Positions 35,139-42,709 of a DNA stretch of 64,000 bases are shown piece by piece. How positions within the stretch are numbered: position 1 is the stretch's first letter; each line of letters opens with the position of its first letter. The stretch is from Agromyces flavus (GTDB taxonomy: Bacteria > Actinomycetota > Actinomycetes > Actinomycetales > Microbacteriaceae). The position numbers were made by a program, and so were the translations under genes. The notes under the pieces were generated by a model. It saw only the letters and a list, made by a program, of their open reading frames with translations, searched no databases and was not told where the DNA came from. The DNA lies in the NCBI RefSeq assembly GCF_900104685.1, contig NZ_LT629755.1:2294001-2358000 (forward strand), in the 5' to 3' direction.

Positions 35139-36019
35139 CGGCTCCGACCGTCGACGTCTCCCTCGCGCGCGAGCTCGTGGACGGTCGGTTCCCGGAGTGG
35201 GCGGGGTTGCCGCTGCGGGCCGTCGAGCCGGGCGGATTCGACCACCGGTCGTTCCGGCTCGGCGACGAGCTCGTGGTCCGCATCCCGAGCGGGTCGGCGT
35301 ACGTGCCGCAGGTCGCGAAGGAACAGGCCTGGCTGCCGCGGCTCGGACCTGAACTGCCGCTGCCGATCCCCCGCATCGTCGGCGTCGGCGAGCCATCCGC
35401 CCGTTTCCCGTTCCCCTGGTCGGTGTACGGCTGGATCGAGGGCGAGACAGCCGCGACCGCACCGATCGGCGACGAGGTCCGGTTCGCCGAGGACATCGCG
35501 GGATTCCTGGTGACCCTTCGGAGCATCGACGCAGCGGGTGGGCCGGGGCCCGGGCCGCATTGCGCCTCTCGCGGCGCTCCGGTGTCGCAGTGGGACGAGG
35601 AAGTCGAGGCGCTCCTCCCCCGCATCGGCGACCCAGGTGTGCGGGCTCGCGCCGCGGCCATCTGGCAGGATGCGGTCGCCGAGCCGTACCGCGGTGCGCC
35701 GGTGTGGTTCCACGGCGATGTGGCTCAGGCGAACCTGCTCGTCCGCGAAGGCCGCCTCTCAGCGGTCATCGACTTCGGATGCGCCGGGGTCGGCGATCCC
35801 GCGTGCGACACCGTCATCGCGTGGACGGTGTTCAGCGGGGCGTCGCGTCGCGCGTTCGTGCGAGCCTACGACGTCGACGACTCGACCTGGGCGCGCGGAC
35901 GCGGCTGGGCGCTGTGGAAGGTCCTGATCCTGCTCGATTCGCCCGAGCGGCGTTGGGTGCAGTTGGCACGCCGGACGCTCGCGGCGCTGCTGGAGGAGGA
36001 CGTCAGAGGAACAGCTTGA
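35135..36019 (+). CDS. Aminoglycoside phosphotransferase (APH) family kinase
   Basis: 294 residues. PGGFDHRSFRLGDELVVRIP, brenner motif WFHGDVAQANLLV (HGDxxxxN) and metal motif VIDFGCAGVGDPACD. These enzymes phosphorylate antibiotics, sugars or other small molecules; many chromosomal copies are not resistance genes. Overlaps the preceding membrane protein (ATGA) and the 3' end of the converging GNAT gene by 17 bp. A resistance role cannot be claimed from sequence alone. Confidence 0.9.
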   Translation: MTAPTVDVSLARELVDGRFPEWAGLPLRAVEPGGFDHRSFRLGDELVVRIPSGSAYVPQVAKEQAWLPRLGPELPLPIPRIVGVGEPSARFPFPWSVYGWIEGETAATAPIGDEVRFAEDIAGFLVTLRSIDAAGGPGPGPHCASRGAPVSQWDEEVEALLPRIGDPGVRARAAAIWQDAVAEPYRGAPVWFHGDVAQANLLVREGRLSAVIDFGCAGVGDPACDTVIAWTVFSGASRRAFVRAYDVDDSTWARGRGWALWKVLILLDSPERRWVQLARRTLAALLEEDVRGTA

Positions 36020-36491
36020 ACCCGACGTGCGACGCGTCGAACCCGAGCCGTTCGTAGAAGCGGTGCGCATCGGCACGGCGGGCATCGGATGTGAGCTGGA
36101 CGAGCCTCGCACCGCGCTCGCGGGCAAGGTCGACGGCCCACCGGATCATCGCCGATCCGAGGCCGTTGCCGCGGTGGTCGTCGGCAACGCGCACGGCTTC
36201 GACCTGCATCCGTGTCGCGCCGCCGCGGGACAGGCCCGGGATGAAGGTGAGCTGCATCGTGCCGACGATCCTGGCGTCGGGCCCCTCCACCGCGACCAAC
36301 AGCTGGGCCGCATCGGCGTCGATCACCTCGAACGCGCTCATGTAGGCGGCCTGATCGGCGTCGCCGGATCCGAACTCGGATGCGCGCAATGAGTCCGCGG
36401 CGAGAAGGGCGATCAGGTCGCGAACGTCCTCCGAACGTGCGCGACGGAACAGGTAGGTCTCACCGGAGACCTGGATTCGATCAGAGCTCAC
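36003..36491 (-). CDS. GNAT family N-acetyltransferase
   Basis: 162 residues. Acetyl-CoA motif VADDHRGNGLGSAMIRWAVD (R/QxxGxG/A as RGNGLG), then LVQLTSDARRADAHRFYERL and GFDASHVGFKLFL. N-terminal FRRARSEDVRDLIALLAADS. Transfers an acetyl group to an unknown amine. Its 3' end overlaps the converging APH gene. Confidence 0.9.
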   Translation of the reverse strand: MSSDRIQVSGETYLFRRARSEDVRDLIALLAADSLRASEFGSGDADQAAYMSAFEVIDADAAQLLVAVEGPDARIVGTMQLTFIPGLSRGGATRMQVEAVRVADDHRGNGLGSAMIRWAVDLARERGARLVQLTSDARRADAHRFYERLGFDASHVGFKLFL

Positions 36492-36503
36492 GTCGCAAGC
36501 GTC

Positions 36504-37990
36504 TCACGCCGCGCGTGCGGCCCATGGCGGGTCGTCGCGTTCACCGATGTCGGCAGTCGAGTCATGCGAGGGCGGCTCTAGGGGCTGCGGCGCTGGCGGG
36601 TGTGGTTGGTGTTCGGGTGGTGCGCCGACGGGGGTGAAGGGGTGTTCGGGGTGGGTGGTGAGGTGGTGTCCGGCGGGTGAGGTCCAGTGGATGGTGCCGT
36701 CGGGTCGGTGGTGCATGCGCCATCCGGTGTGGTGTTTGAGGCGGTGGTGTGATCGGCAGAGGTGGGCGAGGTTGTCCGCGTCGGTTCGGCCGCCGTGCGC
36801 CCATGCGGTGGTGTGGTCGAGGTCGGTGGTGGTGGCGCGGCGGGCACAGCCCGGGAATCGGCAGCCGCCGTCACGGATGCGCAGGTAGCCGGCGAGGTCG
36901 GCGCCGGCGCGGTAGGTGGTGCGGCCGTAGGAGAGTGCGGCACCGGTCTCGGGGTGCACCAGCAGCCGGTGCAGGGTGGGCGCATGCCCGGCGAGGCGGC
37001 GGGCGGTGTCGGCGTCGATCGGCCCGTACCCGTCGAGTTCGGCGGGTTCGTCGGTTACGCCGAGCAGGGTGAGCACCGGTACGGTGACCACGATCCGGGC
37101 GGCGACGCGTCCGGTCGCGGCGGCCAGGTGCGCGTCCGTCGCGTCGAGTCGGCCGGTCAGCAGTAGGTCGGCGGCCACGTCGGCGGCGCGTTGTGCCCGG
37201 ATGCGCGGGTCGGGCCGGGCGGGGTCGCGGGCGTCGGTGAGCGCGTCAGACGGGCCGTGATCGCCACGGCCCGGTCGGCTTGGAGGAACAGGCTCAACCA
37301 TGCCATCCCGTCCGATGCCGGATCGATCACGACCCGGCGTTCGGCGGCGGCGCGGGCGTGCCGGTCGGCGAGGGGTTCGGGGTGCAGGCGTTCCCGGAGC
37401 CGGTGCAGCCGGCGCCGGAACCCGGCGCTGGTCCGCGACGCGGCATCCGCCAGCGCGACCTGCTCGAGCTCATCGGCGGCGTCGGCGGGCAGGGTCGAGG
37501 TGGTCTCGAGCAGCGCCCGGACATGGGCGCCGCTGAGCTCTCCGGCGGACAATGCGGCCAGCGTCGCGGCGCGCGGCCCGGCCAGTCGGGTCGCGTCGGC
37601 CACCAGCCGGCCCGCGGTCGCCTCGGGCACCACCAGGGTGGTCGCCAGCTCGGCCACGAACGAGCGGGTGGCGAACTCCCGCTGCGTCGCGGTGGACACC
37701 TCACCGACACCCTCGAGGCGGGCGTGCCGGACCCTGGCGGACTCGACCAGGCGGAACTGCTCGGCCTGCGCCCACCGGATCGTGCGCTCCAACGACACGA
37801 CCCGCGCCAACTCCTCCGCCAGCGCCACGTCCTCGGTCGCGGTGCGGTCGTCCGAGGGCGTCTCCGTCCCGGCCGGCGGGCGCGCGAACGCCTCCTCGAG
37901 CCATCCGTCACCGACGAACGCCTCATCGATCAGCTCGCCATCGCCGACCGCGCCACCCCACTCGAGCAGCGGTGTCGGGGGCGGCGTCAT
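36504..37990 (-). pseudogene. DUF222/13E12-type HNH endonuclease gene, broken by a 1-nt frameshift
   Basis: Two frames make one protein of about 495 residues. The N-terminal frame (from ATG 37990) carries the DUF222 domain (GRLVADATRLAGPRAATLAA, GMAWLSLFLQADRAVAITAR) and ends out of register near 37157. The second frame continues with ARDPARPDPRIRAQRAADVA and a complete HNH motif: CRFPGCARRATTTDLDHTTA, then DADNLAHLCRSHHRLKHH. Adding one G near 37247 would rejoin ITARL to DALTDARDP. So this is either a recent pseudogene, a frameshifted gene or a sequencing error. Such proteins are numerous in actinobacteria; role unknown. Confidence 0.8.
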
Positions 37991-38144
37991 ACGAACAGTC
38001 AACCAACACCCACCGACATCCGATCACGCGAAACGCCCGACGAGGGCCGCATTTCGACGCCGCTGAAGCACGCCCACACCTCCCTCCCAATCGCGACCCC
38101 GTAGTCTCGATGCACCGCCCCTTTCCGAGAGGAGACCGCCTGCC

Positions 38145-39419
38145 ATGAGCGGCGCCGCAGCACTTGACGTCTTCGACCGCCGCGAGTCGGAGGTCCGGGG
38201 ATACATCCGCGCGTTCCCGACCGTGTTCGACCGTGCGGTCGGATCGACCCTCGTCGACGCCGACGGCCGCGAGTACCTCGACTTCTTCGCCGGTGCCGGC
38301 GTGCTGAACTACGGGCACAACAACCCGGCGTTCACGCGCGCGCTGATCGAGTACCTCGAGCGCGACGGCATCATCCACGGACTCGACATGGCGACCTCCG
38401 CGAAGAAGGCGTTCATCGAGGCGTTCGAACGCCTCGTGCTCGAGCCGCGCGGCCTCGACCACAAGCTCCAGTTCACCGGCCCGACCGGCGCGAACGCGGT
38501 CGAGGCGGCGCTCAAGGTCGCCCGTCAGGCCACCGGCCGTTCGACGGTCGTCGCGTTCACGAACGCGTTCCACGGCCTGAGCATGGGCGCGCTCGCAGCG
38601 ACCGGGAACAGCCACTACCGTGGCGCCGCGGGCGTCGGGCTCGACGACATCGCGCGCCTTCCGTACGACGGCTACCTCGGACCGGATGTCGACACCCTCG
38701 ACCTGTTCGAGAAGATGCTCGACGACCCGGGTTCCGGAGTCGACCTGCCCGCCGCGGTCATCGTCGAAGCGGTGCAGGGTGAGGGCGGCATCAACGTCGC
38801 GAGCGCCCCCTGGTTGCGGCGTCTCCGGGCGATCACCGAGGCTCGCGGCATCCTGCTGATCCTCGACGAGATCCAGGCCGGCGTCGGCCGCACCGGCACC
38901 TTCTTCGCGTTCGAGCACGCCGGCATCGTGCCCGACATCGTCACGGTCTCGAAGTCGATCTCGGGCTCGGGCCTGCCGATGTCGCTCGTGCTGCTGCGTC
39001 CCGACGTGGATGTGTGGAAGCCGGGCGCGCACACGGGCACGTTCCGCGGCAACAACCTCGCGTTCGTCTCCGCGCGGGTCGCACTCGAGACGTATTGGGC
39101 CGACTCCGCGCTCACCGACGGCGTGGTCGCCAAGGGCGAGTTCCTGCGCGGTGAGCTCGAGCGGATCGCCCACGAGTACCCCGAGCTCGGCTTCGTCGTG
39201 CGCGGTCGCGGCCTCATGATGGGCATCGCGTGCGACGCCGACCCCACGCTCGCCGGCCGCGTCTCGAAGGCGGCGTTCGAGCGGGGCCTCGTGATCGAGA
39301 CCTCCGGCGCGTTCGACGAGGTGCTCAAGTTCCTGCCCGCCCTCACGATCAGCGAGGACGAGCTGCGCCGTGGCCTCGCGATCGTGCGCGAGAGCCTCGC
39401 CGCAGTGCTCGGCGGCTGA
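38145..39419 (+). CDS. ectB: EctB-type diaminobutyrate--2-oxoglutarate transaminase
   Basis: 424 residues, class III PLP aminotransferase. FDRAVGSTLVDADGREYLDF, FFAGAGVLNYGHNNP, LILDEIQAGVGRTG (D241 binds the pyridine N) and the Schiff-base Lys K270 in TVSKSISGSGLP. FAGAGVLNYGHNNP is characteristic of EctB, which makes 2,4-diaminobutyrate from aspartate semialdehyde with glutamate. No ectA or ectC lies next to it in this window, so diaminobutyrate may feed another product. GAGAGGAG precedes ATG 38145; a strong hairpin terminator follows. Confidence 0.88.
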   Translation: MSGAAALDVFDRRESEVRGYIRAFPTVFDRAVGSTLVDADGREYLDFFAGAGVLNYGHNNPAFTRALIEYLERDGIIHGLDMATSAKKAFIEAFERLVLEPRGLDHKLQFTGPTGANAVEAALKVARQATGRSTVVAFTNAFHGLSMGALAATGNSHYRGAAGVGLDDIARLPYDGYLGPDVDTLDLFEKMLDDPGSGVDLPAAVIVEAVQGEGGINVASAPWLRRLRAITEARGILLILDEIQAGVGRTGTFFAFEHAGIVPDIVTVSKSISGSGLPMSLVLLRPDVDVWKPGAHTGTFRGNNLAFVSARVALETYWADSALTDGVVAKGEFLRGELERIAHEYPELGFVVRGRGLMMGIACDADPTLAGRVSKAAFERGLVIETSGAFDEVLKFLPALTISEDELRRGLAIVRESLAAVLGG

Positions 39420-39448
39420 TCTGGGCGCAGCCGACCGAAGACGGGAAC

Positions 39449-39485
39449 GGGCTCACGACCGGCCATCGAGTCGGGTCGTGAGCCC
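39449..39485 (+). terminator. Strong hairpin terminator after ectB
   Basis: GGGCTCACGACC (39449-39460) pairs perfectly with GGTCGTGAGCCC (39474-39485) over a 13-nt loop, 30 nt after the stop. No T-run. Confidence 0.8.
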
Positions 39486-39493
39486 ACTTCGTA

Positions 39494-39571
39494 TCCGCGG
39501 TAGGGGCGGGAGACGAATGCAGCGATCGTAGGTCGATCGTGCCGGCGACGGAAGCCCCTCCCAACCGCGGA
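39494..39571. repeat. Long-range inverted repeat in the ectB/membrane-protein gap
   Basis: TCCGCGGT (39494-39501) and ACCGCGGA (39564-39571) with G-rich and C-rich inner flanks that extend the pairing. It lies in a 168-nt noncoding stretch between the terminator and the next gene; it may fold in a leader RNA or be an operator. Nothing else is recognised there. Confidence 0.4.
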
Positions 39572-39653
39572 ATCGGAGATCGTTATCCGGTCGTTTCCGA
39601 ACGCTCCGACCCGGCCGTTGCATCCGAGCGGATTCCGCTGCCAGCATGTGCGC

Positions 39654-40160
39654 ATGTCGGACGCGAACCAGCGGGTGATGGATGGCACGCTCGCGAGCCT
39701 GCCCGGCGGGGTCATGCTGTGGCATGCGCGCCGTCTGCTGCTCTGGGCGCTCGGCGCCGGCTTCGTGTACTCGGTCGTCACCGGCTCGTCGCGCAGCATC
39801 TGCCCCGGCGGATTCGCGGGCGAGGGAGGGTACATCGACGGGTTCGGCCAGCCGACCGAGGTCGCGCCGACGTGCACCTCGCTGACGCTGCATCCCAGCC
39901 CGTTGGTGTACGTCATCATCGCGTTCGTCGTCCTCGTGGAACTCACGCGCGTCCTCGAGCGCGCCGTCGACGAAGCCGACGCGATCCGCATCATCGAGCG
40001 CGCCCGCGCGGCGGTCATCTGCATCGCGCTCGGATCGGCCCTGATCAGCCACATCTGGTTCTGGTCGATTCCGATGACGGAGACCGGCTTCGGCAACTCG
40101 ATCTCCCCGGTGCTCTTCGGCGGGATCACGACGGAGACGTATCCGATGAACGGCGACTGA
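39654..40160 (+). CDS. Hypothetical membrane protein
   Basis: 168 residues with three probable membrane segments (ARRLLLWALGAGFVYSVVTG, SPLVYVIIAFVVLVELTRVL, AAVICIALGSALISHIWFW). A loop of about 45 residues with two Cys (SICPGGFAGEGG and APTCTSL) would lie outside and could form a disulfide. No family recognised. ATG 39654 chosen over 39618 because the upstream part looks noncoding. Confidence 0.7.
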   Translation: MSDANQRVMDGTLASLPGGVMLWHARRLLLWALGAGFVYSVVTGSSRSICPGGFAGEGGYIDGFGQPTEVAPTCTSLTLHPSPLVYVIIAFVVLVELTRVLERAVDEADAIRIIERARAAVICIALGSALISHIWFWSIPMTETGFGNSISPVLFGGITTETYPMNGD

Positions 40161-40170
40161 GCCGCACCGT

Positions 40171-41160
40171 TCAGGCGGGCGCGCCCATGAGGGCCTCGCC
40201 GAGCGGAGTCCGCACGTGCAGCATGCGCGCTCCGTCACGTCGGCTCGCGATGAGACCGGCGTCGCGCAGCACCGTGAGGTGGTGCGATGCCGTGGAGACC
40301 GCGAGCCCCGCGTCGCCTGCGACGCGGGAGGTCGTCCGCTCCTCGTGCGCCGCGAGCAGGATGCCGGCGCGGGCCGGACCGAGCAGCAGCGCCAGCGCGT
40401 CGGCGCGCTCCGCGCCATCCGTCGCCCACCGCTCGGTCACGCCCTGCGCGGGATAGAACATCGTCGGCTGGGCCGGCGGCTCCGTGAGCACCGCGCAGCC
40501 GAGTCCGCCGAGCACCGACGGCACGAGCACGATCCCCGAACCGCGGCAGTCGAGCACCTCGGAGTGGAAGCCCAGCTCGACGCGCAGCGCGTCGTCGTGC
40601 CATCCGACGGTGTGATGCAGGCCGCCGACCATGTCGGCCAGGCCGTCCGTGGCGATGCGCCGGGCGCGCACGGCGATGTCGGCGCGGAGGATGCGCTCGA
40701 GCTGCTCCCACACCGGGTCGAGCAGCGCCCCCCACAGCTCGAGCCAGGCGTCGGCGATCATCGCCCGAGCGCGCGGAAGATCGTCGAGCATGTGCTGCAC
40801 GGCGTCACGGCGAGCGCCCTCGGACCTCGCGAGGACCTTGACGAGGTCGACCCGCATGAGCGCATCGGGCACCTCGCGAAGCCGCTCCGCCTCATCGACG
40901 GGCTCGAGGTCCCACGTCGGCGTCGTGGTGAGGAAATCGGGGAAGTACCCGCGCTCGCGCACGACCACGGCGAGCAGCTCGAACGCCTCGCGTGGCACCT
41001 CGGGGCGCACCCGGCGGAGCCAGCCCCATTGCAGCGGGTGCTCGGCGGGACGCTGCAGGATCCGCACCGCATGGCACAGCTCATGCCCGGGCGAGATGCC
41101 GAACCGGATCGCGGAGACATCCCCGGGTGCGAGCCGGAACTCCACGAAGTTTCGATCCAC
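40171..41160 (-). CDS. DUF5937/ArsR-type winged-helix transcriptional regulator
   Basis: 329 residues. A long N-terminal effector region (FRLAPGDVSAIRFGISPGHE, LRRVRPEVPREAFELLAVVV) and a C-terminal ArsR-like winged helix: ADALALLLGPARAGILLAAH, RVAGDAGLAVSTASHHLTVL, RDAGLIASRRDGARMLHVRT. This order, effector first and DNA-binding domain last, is typical of DUF5937 proteins. GTG start at 41160 lies inside a perfect palindrome, an autoregulation site. Divergent from the cupin gene, a likely target. Confidence 0.85.
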   Translation of the reverse strand: MDRNFVEFRLAPGDVSAIRFGISPGHELCHAVRILQRPAEHPLQWGWLRRVRPEVPREAFELLAVVVRERGYFPDFLTTTPTWDLEPVDEAERLREVPDALMRVDLVKVLARSEGARRDAVQHMLDDLPRARAMIADAWLELWGALLDPVWEQLERILRADIAVRARRIATDGLADMVGGLHHTVGWHDDALRVELGFHSEVLDCRGSGIVLVPSVLGGLGCAVLTEPPAQPTMFYPAQGVTERWATDGAERADALALLLGPARAGILLAAHEERTTSRVAGDAGLAVSTASHHLTVLRDAGLIASRRDGARMLHVRTPLGEALMGAPA

Positions 41161-41168
41161 ATCGAAAC
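41149..41168. promoter_or_regulatory. Palindrome over the regulator's start codon
   Basis: GTTTCGAT-CCAC-ATCGAAAC, perfect 8-bp arms. The four-base centre contains the GTG start, so a bound repressor would block both initiation regions of the divergent pair. Confidence 0.6.
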
Positions 41169-41257
41169 ACTACCGAGGGCCGGGCGCGCCGCGCGAGCCT
41201 TGCTGCAGGCAACCCGCCGCGACCGCGACACCTATCCGAGACCGAACGGAGCAGCTC

Positions 41258-41650
41258 ATGAACGCCGCCGAGATCACGCTCGCACCCACCATGGACGGGC
41301 CGGCCACGGCCGACATCGTTCCGGCCGCATCCCTGCTCATCGGTACCGGCCGCACCCGCCGATTCGTCGGACGCGAGCACGGCGCCGGCATCTCGTACTT
41401 CTTCGTCGACAACGACCCCGGTCAGGGCCCCGGACTCCACTGGCATCCGTACACCGAGACCTGGGTCGTGCTCGAGGGCACGGCCGAGATCACCATGGGC
41501 GACCGTCGCCTGGTCGCCCAGGCCGACGACACCGCCACCGTGCCCGCGGGCGTGTGGCACCGCTTCGAGAACATCGGCGAGGGCCGCCTCCGGATGCTCT
41601 GCATCCACGCCTCCGACGTCATCATCCAGACCTGGGCCGACGAGGACTGA
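41258..41650 (+). CDS. Cupin-domain protein
   Basis: 130 residues. Cupin motif 1: GLHWHPYTETWVVLEG (His/Glu metal ligands); motif 2: VPAGVWHRFENIGEG. A single small beta-barrel, probably metal-bound, of unknown activity (isomerase, dioxygenase or binding). Start ATG 41258 with GGAG upstream. Divergent from the DUF5937 regulator and followed after 50 nt by the DUF4287 gene, likely in the same transcript. Confidence 0.88.
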   Translation: MNAAEITLAPTMDGPATADIVPAASLLIGTGRTRRFVGREHGAGISYFFVDNDPGQGPGLHWHPYTETWVVLEGTAEITMGDRRLVAQADDTATVPAGVWHRFENIGEGRLRMLCIHASDVIIQTWADED

Positions 41651-41700
41651 CCGTCCCGTCGCCCGTCGCCGCCGCACCATCCACCGAAGGAGACCCCCGC

Positions 41701-41991
41701 ATGTCATTCCAGGCCTACCTCGACAACATCGAGTCCAAGACGGGCCTGACCCCGCGTCAGTTCGTCGACCTCGCACGCGACAGGGGCTTCGGCCCGGGCA
41801 CCAAGGCGACCCCGATCGTGGAGTGGCTCGCCGCCGACTACGGGCTCGGCCGCGGGCACGCCATGGCGCTCGTGCACGTCATCACCAAGGGACCTGAGAT
41901 CAGTCGGAAGCACGTCGACAGCGGCAGCACGCACTCCGACCCGAGTGACACGCTGTGGCTCGACGGAGCGGCGACGAACCCGAACCGCTGA
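41701..41991 (+). CDS. DUF4287 domain protein
   Basis: 96 residues. SFQAYLDNIESKTGLTPRQF, VDLARDRGFGPGTKATPIVE, WLAADYGLGRGHAMALVHVI: the DUF4287 signature, a small helical domain frequent near cupins and SRPBCC proteins. Function unknown. GGAG lies 8 nt before ATG 41701. Confidence 0.88.
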   Translation: MSFQAYLDNIESKTGLTPRQFVDLARDRGFGPGTKATPIVEWLAADYGLGRGHAMALVHVITKGPEISRKHVDSGSTHSDPSDTLWLDGAATNPNR

Positions 41992-42013
41992 CGATCAACC
42001 GCTGACGCAGGGT

Positions 42014-42709
42014 TCAGGCCCCGCCGCCATCCCCGTCCTGGAGGAAGGCCAGCACCGCCGCCACCCGCCGGTGCACGCCGCTCTCGGGCAGCCGCAGCTT
42101 GGTGAAGATCGCGTTGACGTGCTTCTCGACCGTCGACGACGACAGGAACAGCGACTGCTCGATCCCGGCGTTGGTGCGCCCGCGCGCCATCTCGCGGAGC
42201 ACCTCGAGCTCACGCGGCGACAGCGCCGCGAGCGGGCTCGACGCGGCCGCGCTGCGGCGCCGCACGAGCGTGTCGACGATCTGCGGGTCGATCACCGACC
42301 CGCCCGCGCGCACCTCCCGCAGCGCGTGCACGAGGTCCTCGAGATCGCCGATCCGGTCCTTCAGGAGGTATCCGAGGCCCGCCGAGCCGTCGGCGAACAG
42401 CGCGAGCGCGTAGCTCTCATCGGCATGCTGCGACAGCACGACGACGCCCGTGTCGGGGTGGGCGGCCCGGATGGCGCGGGCCGCCTCGATGCCCTCCATG
42501 TGGTGGCCGGGCGGCATCCGGATGTCGGTGAGCACCGCGTCGGGCGCGAACCGGCGCACCGCGTCGAGCAGTTCGGTCGCGTCGCCCGTCCCGGCGACGA
42601 CCTCGACCTCGCCCGAGTCCTCGAGCAGCCGGCGCACGCCCTCGCGGACGAGGTAGTTGTCCTCGGCGATCACGACCCGCAGCGTGCCGGAGTCATCCAC
42701 GACGATCAC
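42014..42709 (-). CDS. NarL/LuxR-type response regulator
   Basis: 231 residues. Receiver with ED at 16-17, phospho-acceptor D62 in AVLTDIRMPPGHH and the Lys in GYLLKDRIGD. C-terminal LuxR helix-turn-helix: LSPRELEVLREMARGRTNAG, SSSTVEKHVNAIFTKLRLPE. GTG start at 42709 overlaps the kinase stop by 17 bp. Works with the adjacent kinase; target genes not identified. Confidence 0.92.
   Translation of the reverse strand: MIVVDDSGTLRVVIAEDNYLVREGVRRLLEDSGEVEVVAGTGDATELLDAVRRFAPDAVLTDIRMPPGHHMEGIEAARAIRAAHPDTGVVVLSQHADESYALALFADGSAGLGYLLKDRIGDLEDLVHALREVRAGGSVIDPQIVDTLVRRRSAAASSPLAALSPRELEVLREMARGRTNAGIEQSLFLSSSTVEKHVNAIFTKLRLPESGVHRRVAAVLAFLQDGDGGGA

Noticed and set aside
35135..36019. Antibiotic resistance gene (aminoglycoside kinase)
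   Set aside because: The APH fold covers many unrelated kinases; no resistance context or close match to a known resistance subgroup can be seen.
36504..37990. HNH gene as a homing endonuclease, restriction system or mobile element
   Set aside because: DUF222/13E12 HNH proteins are dispersed in actinobacterial genomes without such context; no methylase, intron or inverted repeats flank it.
38145..39419. Ectoine biosynthesis operon
   Set aside because: Only the ectB-like gene is present; neighbouring genes are unrelated and a terminator follows immediately.
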